A stretch of DNA of 64,000 bases, taken from assembly GCF_900129455.1 (NCBI RefSeq), contig NZ_FQVU01000002.1, positions 248,001-312,000 on the forward strand, in the 5' to 3' direction. The first letter of the stretch is position 1, and each line of letters begins with the position of its first letter. The notes under the pieces are model-generated. The model did not search any database. It worked only from the letters and a program-made list of their open reading frames with translations, and was not told the DNA's origin. A program made the translations under genes and the position numbers. The stretch is from Jatrophihabitans endophyticus (GTDB lineage: Bacteria; Actinomycetota; Actinomycetes; Mycobacteriales; Jatrophihabitantaceae). Positions 63,585-64,000 of this stretch are shown here, in pieces.

Positions 63585-64000
63585 TCATCGCCCGGCGCGC
63601 CGCACGATGCGCCGCAGCCACAGCACGCCCGCGGCGTCCAGCAGCACCCCGAGGCAGCACACCGCCTGACCGGCGGACGGCCCCAGCAGGAACTCGAGGG
63701 GTCGCGCGTCCATCGCGGCACCCATCGCGACGCCGACCGACGGCAGTGCCGCCACCAGCACCGCGGCGGCGCGCGGGCCGGCCAGCGCGACGGCCACCGC
63801 GCGCCGGCGCACGTCCTGGGCCGCCAGGTCGGCCGCGACGTGGTCGACGACCTCGGCCAGCGCCGCTCCGGTCGACTCGACGAGTCGCCACGCCGCCCCC
63901 AGGGCACGCACCCCCGGCTCGCCGCTCGCCGCGAGCGCGGCCGCGGCATCGGCCCCGTCCCGAAGGGCGTCGACACCGGCGTGGAGCTGAGCCGCCGCGA
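63585..64000 (-). CDS. Type II secretion system F family protein, TadB-like, partial (N-terminus beyond edge)
   Basis: About 138 C-terminal residues are visible. WRLVESTGAALAEVVDHVA and RRAVAVALAGPRAAAVLVAALP match the T2SSF domain, ending with two membrane helices and RRIVRRAGR. Partner of the TadC-like protein in the pilus platform. The tad ATPase gene would be expected further right, outside the window. Confidence 0.85.
   Translation of the reverse strand, partial: AAAQLHAGVDALRDGADAAAALAASGEPGVRALGAAWRLVESTGAALAEVVDHVAADLAAQDVRRRAVAVALAGPRAAAVLVAALPSVGVAMGAAMDARPLEFLLGPSAGQAVCCLGVLLDAAGVLWLRRIVRRAGR

Overview
This window comes from the chromosome of a very GC-rich actinomycete (Actinomycetota). 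The evidence is GC-skewed codon use throughout, many GTG starts, a complete 14-gene type I NADH dehydrogenase operon preceded by a geranylgeranyl-reductase-family flavoprotein, a K+-independent-type membrane pyrophosphatase, an MFS/thymidylate-kinase fusion, and a tad-type pilus locus lying beside a YprA/MrfA-type helicase and topA, as in mycobacteria and relatives. Genus cannot be fixed from the sequence alone.

Layout. 1-15446 (minus strand): nuoN (cut by the window edge) back to nuoA, almost all genes overlapping by 1-11 nt. 15536-16849: a menaquinone/geranylgeranyl reductase probably in the same transcript, with an 18-bp near-palindrome matching the actinobacterial Rex operator just upstream. 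17000-23271: ordinary accessory chromosome (AbiEi/DUF559 protein, divergent MFS pump and Lrp-type regulator, FKBP isomerase, ElaA-type acetyltransferase, L,D-transpeptidase-like protein, cupin, STAS protein).

23577-40460: an integrated mobile element of about 16.8 kb, flanked by a 48-bp direct repeat that is the 3' end of tRNA-Thr(CGT). The intact tRNA is at the right end, next to the integrase. The element has a repressor/integrase pair, a five-gene replication cassette with an AAA ATPase and iteron-like repeats, and a ten-gene leftward packaging/tail operon holding both terminase subunits and a 1299-residue tape measure protein. I find no portal, protease, capsid, tail tube or lysis gene. 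All ten genes of the packaging operon are joined by 1-4 nt overlaps, so the missing genes have not left an obvious deletion scar. A satellite-like lifestyle is therefore a serious alternative to a decayed prophage. The element also carries a second tyrosine recombinase, a DUF4258/DUF2283 toxin-antitoxin-like pair behind a DUF6941-like gene, and a gene with the RNxxxH motif of HEPN ribonucleases.

40651-64000: chromosome again. It holds a GDPD, a GT-C-like membrane protein, then a leftward cluster of MFS-TMK fusion, tmk, marR, holB and PSP1/RicT. These are followed by an alditol-oxidase-like flavoprotein, topA with a conserved companion, a Gly/Tyr/Gln-repeat membrane protein, hppA, a STAS protein, a DEAD-box helicase with a C-terminal Cys cluster, an L,D-transpeptidase lipoprotein, and the start of a tad locus (TadE-like, DUF4244/Flp-like, TadC-like, TadB-like) that runs off the right edge.

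Working together: the left block is respiratory, probably sensing NADH/NAD+ through Rex. The centre is a self-contained integrative element. The right block mixes DNA housekeeping, envelope and pilus genes. Family assignments rest on motif recognition by eye; no database search was run.
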